This document shows, piece after piece, positions 60,986 through 64,000 of a stretch of DNA of 64,000 bases. The stretch is from Deltaproteobacteria bacterium Ga0077550 (GTDB lineage Bacteria; Myxococcota_A; Polyangia; Nannocystales; Nannocystaceae). The stretch is from NCBI GenBank assembly GCA_001464385.1, contig LNFB01000222.1, positions 1-64,000 of the forward strand. The letters are read 5' to 3'. The position numbers were made by a program, and so were the translations under genes. Position 1 is the stretch's first letter, and every line of letters starts with the position of its first letter. The notes under the pieces are model-generated. The model saw nothing but the letters and a program-made list of their open reading frames with translations, was not told the origin of the DNA and ran no database searches.

Positions 60986-61789
60986 ATGGACGCGAGAACC
61001 GCCTACGTGTCGATGATCTGCGGCGGCGATGCCTACGTTCCGGGCCTCGAGACGCTCGGACGCTCGCTGCTCGAGACCGGCACACGGATCCCACGTGTCG
61101 CGCTGGTCACTCGTGACGTCTCCCCCGGCGCGCGCGCCAAGCTGGGCGCGCAGGGCTGGCGTCTCCGCGAGGTCGAGCCGATCGGGAACCCCCGCGGGGA
61201 CGTGCTGCTGCCGCGCTTCGCCAACGTGTTCACCAAGCTGCGGGTGTGGGAGCTGGATGACTACGACAAGGTCGTGTTCCTCGACGCGGACACGATCGTG
61301 CTGCAGAACATCGACGAACTGTTCGACCGGCCGTCACTGGCGGCGGCCCCCGACTTCCTGCTGCCGGATCGCTTCAACTCCGGGGTGATGGTCGTGGAGC
61401 CCGCGTCCGCGGTGCTGGCCAAGATGCTCGCGCGCCTCCCCGAGCTCATGTCGTACGACGGCGGCGACCAGGGCTTCCTCAACGAGTTCTTCGATTGGTA
61501 CGCCTCGCCACCCGAGCATCGGTTGCCGGCGGCGTACAACACGCACCAGTTCATCTTCCAGTTCATCGCGGCCCACCACCTCCTGCGCGAGCGCTTGCTC
61601 GGGGGCATCAAGATCGTCCACTACACCGTGCAGAAACCGTGGCGGGAGGTGGCGATCGTCGGCGGTTCGCAGCTGTGGTGGGACGTCTACGATCGCGTGC
61701 ACCCCGAGCAGCTCGCCGCGTGGCGGCGGCAACTGCACGCGCTCGAAGATTGGTCGTTCAATCGGGTCGTGTCGGTGCTGACGGGGTGA
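60986..61789 (+). CDS. Glycosyltransferase family 8, glycogenin-like
   Basis: 267 residues. It starts MDARTAYVSMICGGDAYVPG, and the metal-binding DxD is FLDADTIVL (Asp100-Asp102), followed by FNSGVMVVEPA and GGDQGFLNEFF, all in glycogenin order. KIVHYTVQKPWRE near the end is the conserved H-x-x-x-x-K-P-W block. It should transfer a hexose from a nucleotide sugar with retention of configuration; a role in priming or building an alpha-glucan is likely. The next gene, a GH13 enzyme, follows after 4 bp, so the two form an operon. Confidence 0.9.
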   Translation: MDARTAYVSMICGGDAYVPGLETLGRSLLETGTRIPRVALVTRDVSPGARAKLGAQGWRLREVEPIGNPRGDVLLPRFANVFTKLRVWELDDYDKVVFLDADTIVLQNIDELFDRPSLAAAPDFLLPDRFNSGVMVVEPASAVLAKMLARLPELMSYDGGDQGFLNEFFDWYASPPEHRLPAAYNTHQFIFQFIAAHHLLRERLLGGIKIVHYTVQKPWREVAIVGGSQLWWDVYDRVHPEQLAAWRRQLHALEDWSFNRVVSVLTG

Positions 61790-61793
61790 GGCG

Positions 61794-63566
61794 ATGACCT
61801 CCGAGCGGCAGCCTCCCGGGCCTGCGGGTGACCCTTGGTGGAAGAACACCACCGTCTACCACGTGTATCCCCGCTCGTTCTCCGACAGCAACGGCGACGG
61901 GATCGGCGATCTGCCGGGGGTGCTCGCTCGCCTCGACTACCTCCACGACCTCGGGGTCGAGACCATCTGGCTGTCGCCGTTCTTCCGCAGCCCGCAGGGG
62001 GACTTCGGCTACGACATCACCGACCACACCGCGGTCGACCCGAGCCATGGATCGATGGATGATTTCCACCGGCTCGTCGACGCGATCCACGAGCGCGGGA
62101 TGAAGGTCGTGCTCGACACGGTGCTGAACCACACCTCGATCGAGCACCCGTGGTTCATCGCGTCGCGCAGCAGCCGCGAGCACGAGAAGCGCGACTGGTA
62201 CATCTGGCGCGACGGTGCGAGGAGGGACGGCAAGGCGCGGCCGAACAACTGGCGGAACCTGCTCGGCGGGCGTGGTTGGCACTTCGACGCTGCGACCGGG
62301 CAGTGGTACTGGGCGAGCTTCCTGCCGTTCCAGCCCGATCTCAACTGGCGCAACCCCGAGGTCAAGGACGCGATGCTCGGCGTCGTGCGCCACTGGCTCG
62401 ATCGCGGCGTGGATGGTCTGCGGCTCGACATCTTCAACGCGCTGTACAAGGACGCGAGCTTCGCCGACAACCCGCTGTCGTTGCGGCCGATCCCCAGCGA
62501 GGTGAACCCCGAGGGGTTCTTCCAGCGGCCCATCCACACCCTCGACCACCCGGACACGATCGCGTTCTCGCGCGAGCTTCGATCGGTGGTGGACGCCTAT
62601 GGCGACCCGCAGCGCTTCGTCGTCGGTGAGGTGATGGGCTCGTTCGACCGGCTCCGCGAGTACTGCGGCGCCGGGGCGGAGGGCCTCCACCTGGTCTTCA
62701 TGTTCGAGACCATGCGAACGCACTTCAGCGCGTCCGGATTCCGCGAGCTCATCGCCGAGACCGAGGCGAAGTTCGCCGCGCCCCTGCAGCCGACCTGGGT
62801 GTTCAGCAACCACGACCGCCCGCGGGCGATCCATCGCCTCGGCGACGACCCGGACAAGGCGCGGCTGCTCGCGATGCTCCAGCTCACCGTGCGGGGCGTG
62901 CCGTTCATCTACTACGGTGAGGAGCTCGGGCTGTCGCACGTCGAGATCCCGCCGGAGCTCGGCCTCGATCCGATCGCCGCGCGGTTCGCCTGGATCCCGC
63001 ATTGGCTCGGGCGACGGCTGCGGGGCCACGGCATCCTGCTCAACCGCGACGAGTGCCGGCTGCCCATGCCGTGGTCAGAGGGCAAGAACGCCGGCTTCAC
63101 GCCCGAGCACGTCGTGCCCTGGCTCCCGCTGCACCCCGACAGCGGGTCGATGAACGTCGACGTCCAGCGCGGCGACCCGCGGTCGGTCCACGCCACGTAT
63201 CGACGGTTACTGCGCCTGCGTCGCGAGCATCCTGCGCTCTACGGCGGATCGCTCGAACTCGTGGAGGCCGAGCAGCACCCGCGGCCCGTGCTCGCGTATC
63301 GACGCGTGGCCGCCGACGAGGTCGCGACCGTGCTGCTCAACTTCTCCGAGCGGCCGGTCGAGGTCGACCTGCCGCCCCGTGTCGACTCACTGCACTCGAA
63401 CACCGAGCCCGATCCACGGCACGCCGGCGGGCGCTACACGCTCGGCGCGTACGAGGGCGTGGTCGCCATCCGAGCCGTCGCGTCGCTCAGCGCTTGCGTC
63501 GATACGTCATCCGGAAGCGCAACACCTTCGGCAGACGATCCGCCTCGATCGTCGTCGCAGCGCTGA
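61794..63566 (+). CDS. GH13 alpha-glucosidase/amylase family enzyme
   Basis: 590 residues. Conserved GH13 regions: DTVLNHTS (Asp108, His113), GLRLDIFNALYKD (nucleophile Asp212), VVGEV (acid/base Glu279) and FSNHDRPRA (Asp341). The start WWKNTTVYHVYPRSFSDSNG and the QPDLNWRNPEVKDAM motif place it with oligo-1,6-glucosidase, alpha-glucosidase and trehalose-processing enzymes. It is cytoplasmic, without a signal peptide. The last 25 residues are Ser/Pro-rich and overlap the convergent gene by 80 bp, so they may be a recent extension. It probably works on the same glucan or oligosaccharide pool as the GT8 enzyme. Confidence 0.92.
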   Translation: MTSERQPPGPAGDPWWKNTTVYHVYPRSFSDSNGDGIGDLPGVLARLDYLHDLGVETIWLSPFFRSPQGDFGYDITDHTAVDPSHGSMDDFHRLVDAIHERGMKVVLDTVLNHTSIEHPWFIASRSSREHEKRDWYIWRDGARRDGKARPNNWRNLLGGRGWHFDAATGQWYWASFLPFQPDLNWRNPEVKDAMLGVVRHWLDRGVDGLRLDIFNALYKDASFADNPLSLRPIPSEVNPEGFFQRPIHTLDHPDTIAFSRELRSVVDAYGDPQRFVVGEVMGSFDRLREYCGAGAEGLHLVFMFETMRTHFSASGFRELIAETEAKFAAPLQPTWVFSNHDRPRAIHRLGDDPDKARLLAMLQLTVRGVPFIYYGEELGLSHVEIPPELGLDPIAARFAWIPHWLGRRLRGHGILLNRDECRLPMPWSEGKNAGFTPEHVVPWLPLHPDSGSMNVDVQRGDPRSVHATYRRLLRLRREHPALYGGSLELVEAEQHPRPVLAYRRVAADEVATVLLNFSERPVEVDLPPRVDSLHSNTEPDPRHAGGRYTLGAYEGVVAIRAVASLSACVDTSSGSATPSADDPPRSSSQR

Positions 63567-64000
63567 CGCGGTCGCCGTCGATCGTGAACACGTTCTCGCT
63601 GCGATTGCCGTCCCCGACGAATTCCTGCACGAGGGTCTTGTCGTCGACCAGGCGGTGGCGCACCTGGAACTCGTCGCCGTCGGGGCTCTCCCAGGTGATC
63701 GTCGAGCCGTCGCGCGGGGCGGACACCGTGGGGCGCCCCGGTCGTGCGACCGTGATCTCGTCCGCCGTGACGATGAGGTGCAGCTCGGCCGAGGGCAGGT
63801 TCGACTCGCGCAGCCGCTTGCGCGCGATGGGTCGCGCGATGAAGTTCATGTCGGCGATCACGTCCTCGATCGCGTCGAGCAGGGCCTGACGCTCCTTGTC
63901 GCCGCCGATGAAGCGGTACTGGCCGGCGATCGCGATGGCGTCGGCCATCGGCTCCGCGCTCGCGGCGGGGCCGGTCGTCGCCCCGGGTTGGTCGCTCTGG
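63487..64000 (-). CDS. Partial: lipocalin-like protein, 5' end outside the window
   Basis: The frame is open to the window edge: QSDQPGATTGPAASAEP precedes the internal ATG (MADAIAIAGQYRF), so the start and probably a lipoprotein signal peptide lie beyond 64000. The visible part has a G-x-Y-R-F start, a helix (LLDAIEDVIADMNFIARPIA) and then alternating strands (ELHLIVTADEITVARPG, STITWESPDGDEFQVRHRLV, NVFTIDGDRVSAATTI), a small beta-barrel of lipocalin type. Function unknown. It overlaps the 3' end of the GH13 gene by 80 bp. Confidence 0.72.
   Translation of the reverse strand, partial: QSDQPGATTGPAASAEPMADAIAIAGQYRFIGGDKERQALLDAIEDVIADMNFIARPIARKRLRESNLPSAELHLIVTADEITVARPGRPTVSAPRDGSTITWESPDGDEFQVRHRLVDDKTLVQEFVGDGNRSENVFTIDGDRVSAATTIEADRLPKVLRFRMTYRRKR

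Noticed and set aside
1..64000. tRNA, rRNA, riboswitch, integrase or insertion-sequence genes
   Set aside because: None recognised by eye on either strand; no tRNA T-loop/CCA context or DDE/tyrosine recombinase motifs seen.

Overview
The window reads as chromosomal DNA of a high-GC predatory-type myxobacterium, most likely of the Nannocystaceae (Nannocystis/Plesiocystis/Enhygromyxa-like). This is an inference. It rests on extreme GC at third codon positions, a very high share of lipoproteins with Ser/Thr/Gly/Asp-rich linkers behind the lipid Cys, a MYXO-CTERM-like sorting tail, a myxococcal Cys-rich repeat (CGDG...CDDGN), a eukaryotic-type Ser/Thr kinase with TPRs and an FHA regulator. I see no rRNA, tRNA, CRISPR array or transposase. 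About 59 genes are short transcription units on both strands.

Layout. 0-8.7 kb: IgGFc-binding-like lipoprotein, uridine-kinase-like protein, Coq4-like protein and methyltransferase, a Cys-rich lipoprotein, a DUF2293 protein, FKBP and cytochrome c lipoproteins. 8.7-13.9 kb: a zinc-ribbon/TPR protein, then hisG coupled to an unknown gene. 13.9-27.6 kb: mostly lipoproteins (vWA, Cys-rich, propeller), plus CsbD, a GNAT and an alpha/beta hydrolase. 27.6-31.5 kb: an ATPase/TPR two-gene module whose TPR gene carries eleven 144-bp tandem repeats and a frameshift. 31.6-42.2 kb: beta-helix lipoprotein, RlaP-like nucleotidyltransferase, propeller protein, a frameshifted lipoprotein, questin-oxidase-like protein, an ICMT-like methyltransferase divergent from a TetR gene, a V4R-like protein and two zinc-ribbon membrane proteins. 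42.3-49.1 kb: Glu/Leu dehydrogenase, kinase-TPR protein, FHA-AAA-winged-helix regulator. 49.4-57.4 kb: LVIVD lipoprotein, RND pump with adaptor, thrombospondin type 3 repeat surface protein. 57.4-58.5 kb: ohr/ohrR with a clear palindromic operator. 58.5-64 kb: repeat element, secreted Cys-rich protein, a fused remnant of a ThDP enzyme and a ketosynthase III, then a GT8/GH13 alpha-glucan pair and a partial lipoprotein gene.

Three things stand out. (1) A dispersed element made of GGGCAC hexamer repeats and a ~20-bp hairpin with a GAACGC-NNN-GCGTTC core occurs four times. Two copies face each other around what looks like the C-terminus of a four-helix-bundle (23S rRNA intervening-sequence type) protein, which suggests a degenerate mobile element. 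(2) Many start codons lie 6-11 nt behind a TAnnnT hexamer, so short-leader or leaderless transcripts look common; I used this to choose starts. (3) Three loci are broken: the TPR gene, a lipoprotein and the ThDP/ketosynthase fusion. All calls come from reading the sequence; no database search was run.
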